9,742 nucleotides of DNA from an uncultured Verrucomicrobiae bacterium (GTDB lineage: Bacteria; Verrucomicrobiota; Verrucomicrobiia; Verrucomicrobiales; DEV007): NCBI GenBank assembly GCA_937898895.1, contig CALDKL010000338.1:1-9742 (forward strand), given 5' to 3'. The notes under the pieces are model-generated. The model ran no database searches. It worked only from the letters and a program-made list of their open reading frames with translations, and was not told where the DNA came from. The translations under genes were made by a program, and so were the position numbers. Numbering within the stretch: the stretch's first letter is position 1; every line of letters begins with the position of its first letter. Positions 1 to 6,307 of the stretch are shown here, piece after piece.

Positions 1-49
1 CCTCGCGATAGAGTTGCTCCCACTCAGGGGAAGGGTCGTTTGCTGGCAT
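1..49 (-). CDS. 5' end of an unidentified minus-strand gene, cut by the window edge
   Basis: An ATG at 47-49 on the minus strand opens a frame that stays open to the window edge and encodes MPANDPSPEWEQLYRE. This hydrophilic start, rich in Pro, Glu and Trp, reads like a genuine N-terminus. It lies 37 bp from, and divergent to, the acidic hypothetical protein gene. Sixteen residues are too few to assign a family. I see no clear Shine-Dalgarno sequence upstream, so the call rests on amino-acid character and the divergent layout only. Confidence 0.4.
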   Translation of the reverse strand, partial: MPANDPSPEWEQLYRE

Positions 50-86
50 GATGACGAGAACTGTGCTATGAACGGGCGAAATTTCC

Positions 87-593
87 ATGAGCAATCCCAA
101 ATCACTCACCGACGATCAAGTATCCCAGATCCGGCAATGGGCCGAAGCCGGCGACGGCGTTCCCGAAATCCAGAAGAAGTTGCGCGAGGAATGCGGCCTG
201 CGGGTGACCTACCTGGAAACCCGTTTTCTCCTCGAAGATCTGAAAATCGAACTGAAACCGACTCCCGAACCGGAGGCTCCCAAGCCTGCGGAAGAGGATG
301 AGGAAGGGAATGTGAAAGGGGGAGCGGAAGAGGATGCGGAGGGCGCATTCCTGGAGGAAGATGCGGCGGGTGCGGGCGGAGCCGTCACCGTCACCGTGGA
401 TGCCCTACTGCGGCCGGGTGCCCTGGTCAGTGGCAAGGCGGATTTCGGAGGAGGCCAGGTCGCTTCCTGGTGGCTCGACCGGATGGGACGACTCGGATTG
501 GATGCTCCCGATCCAAACTTCCGTCCCACCGAGGAGCAGGCCATCGCGTTTCAGGACGAGCTGCGCAAGACTCTCCAAAAGGGGGGCTATTGA
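87..593 (+). CDS. Conserved acidic hypothetical protein with Glu-rich linker (168 aa)
   Basis: Function unknown. Residues about 6-55 look like a small helical domain: LTDDQVSQIRQWAEAGDGV, then a segment around EIQKKLREE and a third helix, an arrangement that recalls a helix-turn-helix-like fold. Residues about 56-96 form a low-complexity linker rich in Pro, Glu, Asp, Gly and Ala. Residues about 98-140 contain a beta-like stretch (AVTVTVDALL) and a G/W-rich motif (GKADFGGGQVASWWLDRMG). A C-terminal amphipathic helix covers about 148-165. There is no signal peptide or membrane segment, so it is probably cytoplasmic. From memory, proteins of this architecture recur as hypotheticals in Verrucomicrobiota; I could not verify that here. 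The start at 87 is the first in-frame ATG that includes the helical domain, and its Shine-Dalgarno is weak. The stop lies only 24 bp from the convergent dehydrogenase stop. Confidence 0.8.
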   Translation: MSNPKSLTDDQVSQIRQWAEAGDGVPEIQKKLREECGLRVTYLETRFLLEDLKIELKPTPEPEAPKPAEEDEEGNVKGGAEEDAEGAFLEEDAAGAGGAVTVTVDALLRPGALVSGKADFGGGQVASWWLDRMGRLGLDAPDPNFRPTEEQAIAFQDELRKTLQKGGY

Positions 594-617
594 GAGCTGG
601 AGGGGGGAGCCTCCCGG

Positions 618-1568
618 TCAGCACACGGGAAACCACCGTTCCTCACCCTTGAGGAAACGCGCGACTTCGTCGGCGGCTTCGAGACGTCCTCGCCGACGTT
701 GTTCCTTCGTCGCTCCGCCGATGTGCGGGCAGAGGACTACGTTTTCCATGCGCAGAAGGGCTTCGCTGACGATGGGCTCTTCCTCAAAGACATCGAAGGC
801 GGCACCGGCCAGGTGCCCCGACTGCAATGCGGCGACGACGGCGGCCTCATCCATCACTTTTCCCCGGGCGACATTGAGGAAAAACGCTCCACGCTTCATT
901 TTTGCGAGGCGTTCGGTGTTGATGAGGTGGTGCGTGTCGGGCGTGAGCGGGACGAGCACCACGAGAAAGTCGGAGTCCCCGAGCAGCACGTCGAGCGGAC
1001 GGTAGCCGGGGTGATCGTGCGGGGTGGATTTGGTGTGGATGACTTCCAGACCAAAGGCACGCGCACGGGCCTCGACGAGTTTCGCGATGCGACCGTATCC
1101 GATGATTCCGAGGGTCTTTCCCCCGAGGAGCGAGCCTTCCCAGCGCAGCGGTTCCATCCCGCGACGGACCCAGTCGCCGGTGCGGACAAAACGATCCCCT
1201 TCGGAGAGGCGCCGGGTCACGTTGAGGAGAAGTCCCAGGGTGAGGTCGGCGGTCGATTCGGCGAAGGCGGCCGGAGTGTTGCTGGCGGCGATGCCACGAC
1301 GACGCAATTCGGCGAGATCGAGGTTGTCGATCCCCATGGCAGCGTTGGCAACGAACTTCAGCGACTTCGCCGCATCGAGCATTTCCGCGTCCACCCGCAG
1401 TTCGCCCTGGGAAAGGACCGCAGCGCAATCGCCGATGAGATCCAGCACCTGGGATCGCGGGGCGGCGCACACTCCGTTGTCGGGCATAAGAATCTCGGCA
1501 AGACCTTCGAGGGGAGAGAGATGCTCTCGGGGGATGGAGACGGTGACGAGGACGCGGGGGAGGGGCAT
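618..1568 (-). CDS. D-isomer-specific 2-hydroxyacid dehydrogenase (316 aa)
   Basis: NAD(P)-dependent oxidoreductase interconverting a D-2-hydroxyacid and its 2-oxoacid, in the family of glyoxylate/hydroxypyruvate reductases, phosphoglycerate dehydrogenase and D-lactate dehydrogenase; a soluble cytoplasmic enzyme. Numbered from the ATG at 1568, the split catalytic domain is about 1-100 and 285-316, and the Rossmann domain about 101-284. The dinucleotide loop is LGIIGYGRIAKL, with G157, G159 and A162 as GxGxxA. The catalytic triad is R235 (NVARGKV), E264 (FDVFEEEP) and H282 (CPHIGGAT); R-to-E spacing of 29 matches E. coli SerA. There is no C-terminal ACT domain, so it is not full-length SerA and the substrate is open. 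Beta-2 of the Rossmann fold ends in VIHTKST without the acidic residue typical of NADH enzymes. In-frame upstream starts exist at 1586 (ATG) and 1616 (GTG); 1568 is preferred because MPLPRVLVTV fits the family's N-terminus, but no start has a good Shine-Dalgarno. It is probably co-transcribed with the upstream glycosylase. Confidence 0.88.
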   Translation of the reverse strand: MPLPRVLVTVSIPREHLSPLEGLAEILMPDNGVCAAPRSQVLDLIGDCAAVLSQGELRVDAEMLDAAKSLKFVANAAMGIDNLDLAELRRRGIAASNTPAAFAESTADLTLGLLLNVTRRLSEGDRFVRTGDWVRRGMEPLRWEGSLLGGKTLGIIGYGRIAKLVEARARAFGLEVIHTKSTPHDHPGYRPLDVLLGDSDFLVVLVPLTPDTHHLINTERLAKMKRGAFFLNVARGKVMDEAAVVAALQSGHLAGAAFDVFEEEPIVSEALLRMENVVLCPHIGGATKEQRRRGRLEAADEVARFLKGEERWFPVC

Positions 1569-1615
1569 TCGCGAATGAACACGCATCGGGCCAGGGACCA
1601 ACCAATTTTTTCCCA

Positions 1616-1670
1616 CCCGGCAACCGATCCAAGCCGAATTCCGGAGGCTGCGACAGAAGTGATTGCCGGG
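1616..1670. repeat. 8-bp inverted repeat between the glycosylase and dehydrogenase genes
   Basis: CCCGGCAA at 1616-1623 and TTGCCGGG at 1663-1670 are exact inverted complements separated by 39 bp. The right arm runs into a tract of nine consecutive G (1668-1676). The repeat lies between the stop of the glycosylase (1687) and the preferred dehydrogenase start (1568). On the minus-strand transcript it could form a large-loop stem in the dehydrogenase leader. The loop is long and GC-rich sequence makes such matches fairly likely, so function is uncertain. Confidence 0.3.
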
Positions 1671-1686
1671 GGGGGGAGGGAGTGCG

Positions 1687-2301
1687 TTATCGCGTTGATC
1701 GAGTCGCCGGGCCGGGAGCCTTCACCGAAACGCCGGGATGGTCCTGGGCGAGGAAACGCCACGGGAGATCCTTTCCCGCAGAGATTCCAATGCGACGGTC
1801 GGCGAGGAGGGTGAATCGGCGTGGCTGCGACGGTTCGCGAAGGCAGAATTCCGGCACGGAGGCGAGAGACCGACCGTGAAAGCGGCCGTCGATCCCGAGA
1901 GCGGCGGTGAGTTTGCCCGGCCCGGAGCAGAGACGGAGCCGATCGGTCGTGCCCCGTCGATGGCTCATCGACTCGATCCCGGAGACGGCCTCGAGGGCGC
2001 GAAAGAGAACAAAGCCTGCTTCGCCGGTATGGTGGTCGCGACAAAGAACGTTTGCGAGCCAGTGGATTCCGTAATTGAGATAGACATAAGCCGTGCCGGG
2101 TTCATGGCGGAGGGCAAAGGTCCGCGCCGAGGGCCGCGTGAAGAGATGGCAGGCAGGATCGCCGATCTCGCAGTAGGCTTCGGTCTCGAGGAGGATTCCA
2201 CTGCAATCTCCACAGACGAATTCCCTCCCGATCAAATCCCGGGCGCAGGAAAGGGGATCGCGGTAAAAAAACTCGGGAGTGAGGATCGTGGGTCCGGCCA
2301 T
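1687..2301 (-). CDS. DNA-3-methyladenine glycosylase, AAG/MPG family (204 aa)
   Basis: Monofunctional base-excision repair glycosylase that removes alkylated and deaminated purines (3-methyladenine, 7-methylguanine, hypoxanthine) and leaves an abasic site. The whole protein is one AAG-fold domain. Residues 7-30 (LTPEFFYRDPLSCARDLIGR) are the family's N-terminal motif. LLETEAY supplies the catalytic Glu, E41, and the base-stacking Tyr, Y43, equivalent to human E125 and Y127. H52, nine residues on, matches human H136, and Y74 in GTAYVYLNYG matches Y159. LCSGPGKLTAALGI (about 137-150) is the conserved GPGKL segment. Length is typical for bacterial members, and the active-site set is complete. 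The ATG at 2301 lacks a Shine-Dalgarno; an in-frame GTG at 2328 has AGAGGG at a good distance and would add nine residues. It is divergent from glgX and upstream of the dehydrogenase on the same strand. Confidence 0.93.
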   Translation of the reverse strand: MAGPTILTPEFFYRDPLSCARDLIGREFVCGDCSGILLETEAYCEIGDPACHLFTRPSARTFALRHEPGTAYVYLNYGIHWLANVLCRDHHTGEAGFVLFRALEAVSGIESMSHRRGTTDRLRLCSGPGKLTAALGIDGRFHGRSLASVPEFCLREPSQPRRFTLLADRRIGISAGKDLPWRFLAQDHPGVSVKAPGPATRSTR

Positions 2302-2308
2302 CGGAGGA

Positions 2309-2339
2309 AAGAGGGTCGAGTGGACCACGATACCCTCTT
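2309..2339. promoter_or_regulatory. 31-bp interrupted dyad, candidate operator or leader hairpin
   Basis: AAGAGGGT (2309-2316) and ACCCTCTT (2332-2339) are exact inverted complements. Between them sits a second perfect dyad, GTGGACCAC (2320-2328), with the same centre, base 2324. The three bases between arms on each side (2317-2319 and 2329-2331) do not pair. So 24 of 30 flanking bases are symmetric about one point. It lies in the divergent region between the glycosylase and glgX and overlaps the glycosylase's possible GTG start. This layout suits a dimeric regulator's binding site. As RNA it could also fold with a small GUC loop, but with a three-base internal bulge. Confidence 0.45.
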
Positions 2340-2394
2340 GGCCCCGCCTGGCAAAGAGACTCCTTGCACCGAGGTCGGGGCGCGGGTCTATTGA

Positions 2395-2401
2395 GGGGAG
2401 G
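2395..2401 (+). promoter_or_regulatory. Shine-Dalgarno sequence of the debranching enzyme gene
   Basis: The GGGGAGG run ends about ten bases before the ATG at 2412. It is the clearest ribosome binding site in the window and decides the start: the longer frame that opens with TTG at 2364 would place this site inside the coding region and add residues unlike the family. Confidence 0.65.
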
Positions 2402-2411
2402 TAGTTTGGAA

Positions 2412-4523
2412 ATGAGCGTTCACCGTCCTTTTGGCAGTCCCCATCCGCTCGGCGCGAGCCTCGATTGCGGCGGAGCGAATTTCTCGATCTATTCGCGATC
2501 CGCCACGGCGGTGGACCTTCTCTTTTTTGATGACGACGAGGACATCGAACCGGCACGGGTCATCCCGCTCGATCCGAGCCACCAGAGGAGCTACCATTAC
2601 TGGCACACCTGGGTGCCCGGGGTGCAGGCCGGACAGCTCTATGCATGGAGGATCTCAGGTCCGTATGAGCCGGGGAGGGGACACCGTTTTGACCCTTCGA
2701 AGGCACTCCTCGATCCCTACGGGAAGGGGATCGTGATTCCGTCAGGATATGATCGGTCGGCCTGCTCGATCTATGGAGAAAAGACCGTGTCCATGAAAAG
2801 TGTCGTCGCCGACCTTTCCGCGTATGACTGGGAAGACGATGCTCCGCCACGGCGTCCCGCTTCGCGAACGATCATCTACGAGATGCATGTGCGTGGGATG
2901 ACCAAACATCCGAGTTCCGGCGTAGCCGAATCGAAACGCGGAACCTACGCCGGGCTCATTGAAAAGATCCCCTACCTCAAAAGTCTCGACATCACTGCGG
3001 TGGAGCTGCTCCCTGTCTTCGCCTTCGATGTGCAGGATGCGCCGCCGGGCCGGGTGAATTACTGGGGCTATGCGCCCGTCTCGTTTTTCGCTCCCCATCC
3101 CGCCTACAGCTCGGAGGCGACTTCGCTCGGCCCCCTCGACGAGTTCCGCGACCTCGTCAAAGCGATGCACCGCGCCGGGATCGAGGTGATCCTCGACGTC
3201 GTTTTCAATCACACCGCCGAGGGTTCTGCGGCAGGTCCGACTCTCGGATTGCGCGGGATCGAGAACAATGCCTACTACCTGCTCGAGGGGGATCGTGCGA
3301 ACTACGCCAACTACAGCGGAACCGGCAACACACTGCACGCAAATCATCCCGTGGTGCGCCGTCTCATCCTCGACAGCCTGCGCTTCTGGGTGAAGGAGAT
3401 GCACGTCGATGGCTTTCGCTTCGACCTGGCCTCGATCCTTTCGCGGGACGCGAACGGGCACGTCCTGCCCAATCCACCGGTGCTCTGGGACATTGAAACC
3501 GATCCCTCGCTCGCCGAGGTGAAGCTGATCGCCGAGGCCTGGGATGCGGCCGGGTTGTATCAGGTCGGTAGTTTTGTGGGCGACAGTTGGAAGGAGTGGA
3601 ATGGTCATTTCCGCGACGATGTGCGCGATTTTTTTCGGGGGGAGCGGGGCGCGGTGCGCCGCATCGCCGACCGCATTCTCGGCAGCCCGGAGATCTACGG
3701 ACACACCCACCGCGAGGCAGAGCAAAGCGTGAATTTCGTAACCTGTCACGACGGGTTCACGCTCAACGATCTCGTCTCCTACAACAGAAAACACAACGAG
3801 GAGAACGGCGAGAACAACCGCGACGGCAGCGACGACAATCGCAGTTGGAACTGTGGGATCGAGGGGCCGACGGAGGATCCGGTGATCGAGGAACTGCGCC
3901 TTCGGCAGATGAAGAATTTTCTCTCCGTGACGATGTTGTCCCTCGGCATCCCCATGATCCTGATGGGCGACGAAATGCGACGCACACAAGGGGGGAACAA
4001 CAACGCCTACTGCCAGGATGACGCGACCAGTTGGCTCGACTGGAGCCTGCGAGAACCTCACTCGGGGCTGCATCGCTTTGTGAAGGAACTCGCGGCGCGG
4101 CGGCAACTCCGCGACCTCGGGCGCGAGGGGCAGTGTCTCGGCGAACTCATCCGAGAGGCCGACATCGTGTGGCATGGGGTCCGCTGCGGCCAGCCGGATT
4201 GGAGCGATGATTCGCGGGCAATCGCCTTCACCGCGGAACTGCGTCAGCATCGGATGCGCGTGCATTATCTTCTGAACGCATGGGGAGGCGCACTCGAGTT
4301 CGAATTGCCTTGCGCTACGGGTGGGTCGTGGCATCGTTGGATCGATACCTCGCTCCCATCGCCGGAGGATATTGTCCCGTGGCGCGAAGCGTCCGTGCAC
4401 GAGGGACGTAGCTATTGGCTCGAAAGTCATTCGGTGGCCGCGTTCTATGCCGTCATGGATGGATCGGAAGGGGGGCCTCCGCTCGGCTTGGTATCCGTCA
4501 ATACCACACCTGTGTCCGCATGA
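2412..4523 (+). CDS. glgX: Glycogen debranching enzyme, GlgX/isoamylase type (703 aa)
   Basis: Glycoside hydrolase family 13 enzyme that hydrolyses alpha-1,6 branches in glycogen or phosphorylase limit dextrin, acting in the cytoplasm. An N-terminal CBM48/isoamylase domain spans about residues 8-100 (PLGASLDCGGANFSIYSR). The (beta/alpha)8 barrel follows at about 150-580. Conserved GH13 regions are present: DVVFNHT (D262, H267), GFRFDLAS with nucleophile D338, LIAEAWD with acid/base E375, and FVTCHDGF with transition-state stabiliser D447. VNYWGYAPVSFFAPH and the segment after NDLVSYNRKHNEENGE are hallmarks of the GlgX/TreX/isoamylase group rather than pullulanase. A beta-rich C-terminal domain covers about 590-703. 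E. coli GlgX has about 657 residues and archaeal TreX slightly over 700, so this is at the long end. The stop overlaps the next gene's start as ATGA (4520-4523), implying translational coupling. It is divergent from the glycosylase across a 110-bp region containing a dyad. Confidence 0.94.
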   Translation: MSVHRPFGSPHPLGASLDCGGANFSIYSRSATAVDLLFFDDDEDIEPARVIPLDPSHQRSYHYWHTWVPGVQAGQLYAWRISGPYEPGRGHRFDPSKALLDPYGKGIVIPSGYDRSACSIYGEKTVSMKSVVADLSAYDWEDDAPPRRPASRTIIYEMHVRGMTKHPSSGVAESKRGTYAGLIEKIPYLKSLDITAVELLPVFAFDVQDAPPGRVNYWGYAPVSFFAPHPAYSSEATSLGPLDEFRDLVKAMHRAGIEVILDVVFNHTAEGSAAGPTLGLRGIENNAYYLLEGDRANYANYSGTGNTLHANHPVVRRLILDSLRFWVKEMHVDGFRFDLASILSRDANGHVLPNPPVLWDIETDPSLAEVKLIAEAWDAAGLYQVGSFVGDSWKEWNGHFRDDVRDFFRGERGAVRRIADRILGSPEIYGHTHREAEQSVNFVTCHDGFTLNDLVSYNRKHNEENGENNRDGSDDNRSWNCGIEGPTEDPVIEELRLRQMKNFLSVTMLSLGIPMILMGDEMRRTQGGNNNAYCQDDATSWLDWSLREPHSGLHRFVKELAARRQLRDLGREGQCLGELIREADIVWHGVRCGQPDWSDDSRAIAFTAELRQHRMRVHYLLNAWGGALEFELPCATGGSWHRWIDTSLPSPEDIVPWREASVHEGRSYWLESHSVAAFYAVMDGSEGGPPLGLVSVNTTPVSA

Positions 4524-6190
4524 ACTGGCTTTTCGAACTTCACGAGACTCAACCGATCGCCCACGCCGTGGGGTTGCTCGCGGCGGTGTGCGTCGTGGGC
4601 ATGGCTTTCGGTAGTTTGAAGTTTCGGGGGGTCGGTCTCGGAACGGCAGGAGTCCTGTTCGCAGGCATCCTCTTAGGACACTTCGGGGAGAAGGTCGATC
4701 ATGCGACCCTCGATTTCGTGAAGGAGTTTGGACTCATCCTCTTCGTTTTTACGATCGGGCTTCAGCTTGGCCCCGGGTTTTTCGCGGCGCTCCGAAAGCA
4801 AGGGGTCCGGCTCAATCTGCTGGCATCGATGATCGTCCTCCTGGGGGCTTCGACGGCCGCGCTGGTCGGCTGGATCGCTGGATTTGATCCAGCAGCGGTG
4901 ATCGGTTTGTTCTCGGGTGCTTCGACCAACACTCCGTCCCTCGGCGCGGGCACGCAGACTATGGGATCCTTCCCGGACCTGACGCCAGATCGTCTCGCCT
5001 TGCCCGCACTCGCCTATGCGGTGACCTATCCGACAGCCATCGTAGGCATCATCGGGACGCTCCTGTTGCTGAAGCGGGTCTTTCGAATCGATCCCCTCGA
5101 GGAGGCGAAGGAGTTTGTGGCGAACTCGGGGCCTGTCCAAAAACCACTCGAGCGCCGCACTCTGACGGTGACCAATCCGAATCTCGACGGCGTCATCCTG
5201 GGAGACATACCTGGCAGGATCGAGGCCGGGGTCACCTTTGCGAGATTGCGACGGGGGGATGAAACGGTAGTGGCTGCAGACCGTTCGGTGGTGAAACTCG
5301 GGGATCGCCTCGCGATGGTTGGCACAGAAGAGGGGCTCTCCGCGATGGAGCGTGTCGTCGGGCATTCCTGTCAGGAAGATCTCATCATGAGTGGGGAGGG
5401 AATCTCCTCCCGGCGTGTCGCCGTCACCGACCGTGGTGTCCTCGGGAAGACGATCAGTGAGGTGGGTCTGGATCAGCGGCACGGGGTCGCAGTGACTCGT
5501 GTCACCCGCGCGGGAATCGAGATGACCGCAGTGCCGGGATTGCGACTTCAGTTCGGCGACAAGCTCCATTTGGTGGGCGGAAACGAGGAACTCGGGAAAG
5601 CAACCAAAACGCTGGGGAACTCCCTCCGCGATCTGAACGACACACATTTTATCCCTTTCTTCATCGGAATTCTCTTGGGGATCGCCTTTGGCACGATGCC
5701 GATTGCCTTCCCCGGAATGCCTCATCCGGTGCGACTCGGTCTCGCGGGAGGGCCGCTCATTGTCGCGCTCATCCTTGGGCGAGTGGGCCACATTGGACGC
5801 CACGTTTGGCATATGCCCGAGACAACGAATCTCGCGTTTCGGGAGTTCGGGATCGCCCTATTTTTCGCCGCAGTCGGACTCGGAGCGGGAGTGAATTTCT
5901 TCGAGACGGTTTTTTCCGCGACGGGCCTGCAATGGCTCCTCGGCGGGATCGCCGTCACCGTGCTGCCTCTCCTTGTCGTGGGCTTCTTCGCGCGGAAGGT
6001 GTTGAAAATGAATTTCATGGACCTCGGTGGGCTCCTCGCCGGTAGCATGACCGATCCGCCTGCCTTGGCTTTTGCGACGAACATTGCCCGGTCCAATTCT
6101 CCGGCGGTTGCCTACGCGACGGTCTATCCGCTCACCACCCTTTTGCGCATCCTCTCTGCCCAGGTGTTGGTGATCGTGCTGTTCCAGTAA
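4520..6190 (+). CDS. YidE/AspT-family transporter with two RCK_C domains (556 aa)
   Basis: Inner-membrane protein of the aspartate:alanine exchanger (AAEx) superfamily, closest in architecture to E. coli YidE (about 553 aa), whose substrate is not established. The first hydrophobic half (about 13-185) contains FGLILFVFTIGLQLGPGFFA and the family motif GLFSGASTNTPSLGAG (129-144). The middle holds two TrkA-C/RCK_C-like domains (about 208-290 and 296-372), each ending in a GD.L..VG-type signature (GDRLAMVG, GDKLHLVG). The second hydrophobic half (about 377-556) repeats the motif as GLLAGSMTDPPALAFA (504-519), showing the internal duplication. All parts are intact. The start at 4520 is chosen because it overlaps the glgX stop (ATGA) and matches YidE length; a longer frame from 4415 would lie inside glgX. 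No Shine-Dalgarno is seen, consistent with coupling to glgX. Cargo is unknown; a link to sugar metabolism is only suggested by position. Confidence 0.9.
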   Translation: MNWLFELHETQPIAHAVGLLAAVCVVGMAFGSLKFRGVGLGTAGVLFAGILLGHFGEKVDHATLDFVKEFGLILFVFTIGLQLGPGFFAALRKQGVRLNLLASMIVLLGASTAALVGWIAGFDPAAVIGLFSGASTNTPSLGAGTQTMGSFPDLTPDRLALPALAYAVTYPTAIVGIIGTLLLLKRVFRIDPLEEAKEFVANSGPVQKPLERRTLTVTNPNLDGVILGDIPGRIEAGVTFARLRRGDETVVAADRSVVKLGDRLAMVGTEEGLSAMERVVGHSCQEDLIMSGEGISSRRVAVTDRGVLGKTISEVGLDQRHGVAVTRVTRAGIEMTAVPGLRLQFGDKLHLVGGNEELGKATKTLGNSLRDLNDTHFIPFFIGILLGIAFGTMPIAFPGMPHPVRLGLAGGPLIVALILGRVGHIGRHVWHMPETTNLAFREFGIALFFAAVGLGAGVNFFETVFSATGLQWLLGGIAVTVLPLLVVGFFARKVLKMNFMDLGGLLAGSMTDPPALAFATNIARSNSPAVAYATVYPLTTLLRILSAQVLVIVLFQ

Positions 6191-6210
6191 GGCGTTGGTG
6201 CGGAGCTTTC

Positions 6211-6223
6211 TGATCGACGATCA
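6211..6223. promoter_or_regulatory. 13-bp perfect dyad upstream of menB
   Basis: TGATCGACGATCA is a perfect inverted repeat around a single central base (6217). It sits 20 bp after the transporter stop and about 85 bp before menB, a reasonable place for an operator of the menaquinone operon. GATCG and CGATC are common words in this genome's coding DNA, so chance is a real alternative. I could not pair it with convincing -35 and -10 boxes. Confidence 0.3.
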
Positions 6224-6264
6224 CTGTCGATTTCAAGGGTCGCCGAGGGGAAGTGGGCGAGAAC

Positions 6265-6304
6265 TTCCGTTGACGGAATCCCGCTTCGGGAACAACCTCC
6301 CGAA
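6265..6304 (+). promoter_or_regulatory. Cluster of inverted repeats in the menB leader, with alternative pairings
   Basis: Three inverted repeats are packed into 40 bases. TTCCGT (6265-6270) pairs with ACGGAA (6273-6278) across two bases. TCCCG (6279-6283) pairs with CGGGA (6287-6291) across CTT. TTCGGGA (6285-6291) pairs with TCCCGAA (6298-6304) across ACAACC. The second and third share the CGGGA segment, so they exclude each other. The third ends three bases before the menB ATG and would occupy the ribosome-binding region, where no Shine-Dalgarno is seen. This could be a leader that modulates menB translation, or protein-binding dyads. Evidence is base complementarity only. Confidence 0.4.
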
Positions 6305-6307
6305 CGC

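Noticed and set aside
64..72. TG-C-TATGAA considered as an extended -10 element for the acidic hypothetical protein gene
   Set aside because: The match is partial, no -35 element is visible, and the leader would be only a few bases long.
599..614. GGAGG/CCTCC stem between the convergent stops, considered as a bidirectional terminator
   Set aside because: Only five pairs around a G-rich six-base loop and no T-tract on either strand. Convergent context is suggestive but the structure is too weak.
699..1814. Open frame of 371 codons on the plus strand across the dehydrogenase
   Set aside because: The minus strand has the complete catalytic set of a dehydrogenase; the plus frame lacks motifs and spans two unrelated genes.
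2364..2392. TTGCAC, 17 bases, TCTATT considered as a promoter for glgX
   Set aside because: Only three and four of six positions match the sigma-70 consensus, and a start there would leave almost no space before the Shine-Dalgarno.
2742..4430. Open frame of 562 codons on the minus strand across glgX
   Set aside because: Its sequence is a codon-phase mirror of a GC-rich gene with complete GH13 motifs. The translation shows no family motif and is Val/His/Arg-rich in the manner of antisense shadows.
4673..5812. Open frame of 379 codons on the minus strand across the transporter gene
   Set aside because: It is antisense to an intact YidE-like gene and gives a hydrophilic, Arg/His-rich product with no recognisable domain.
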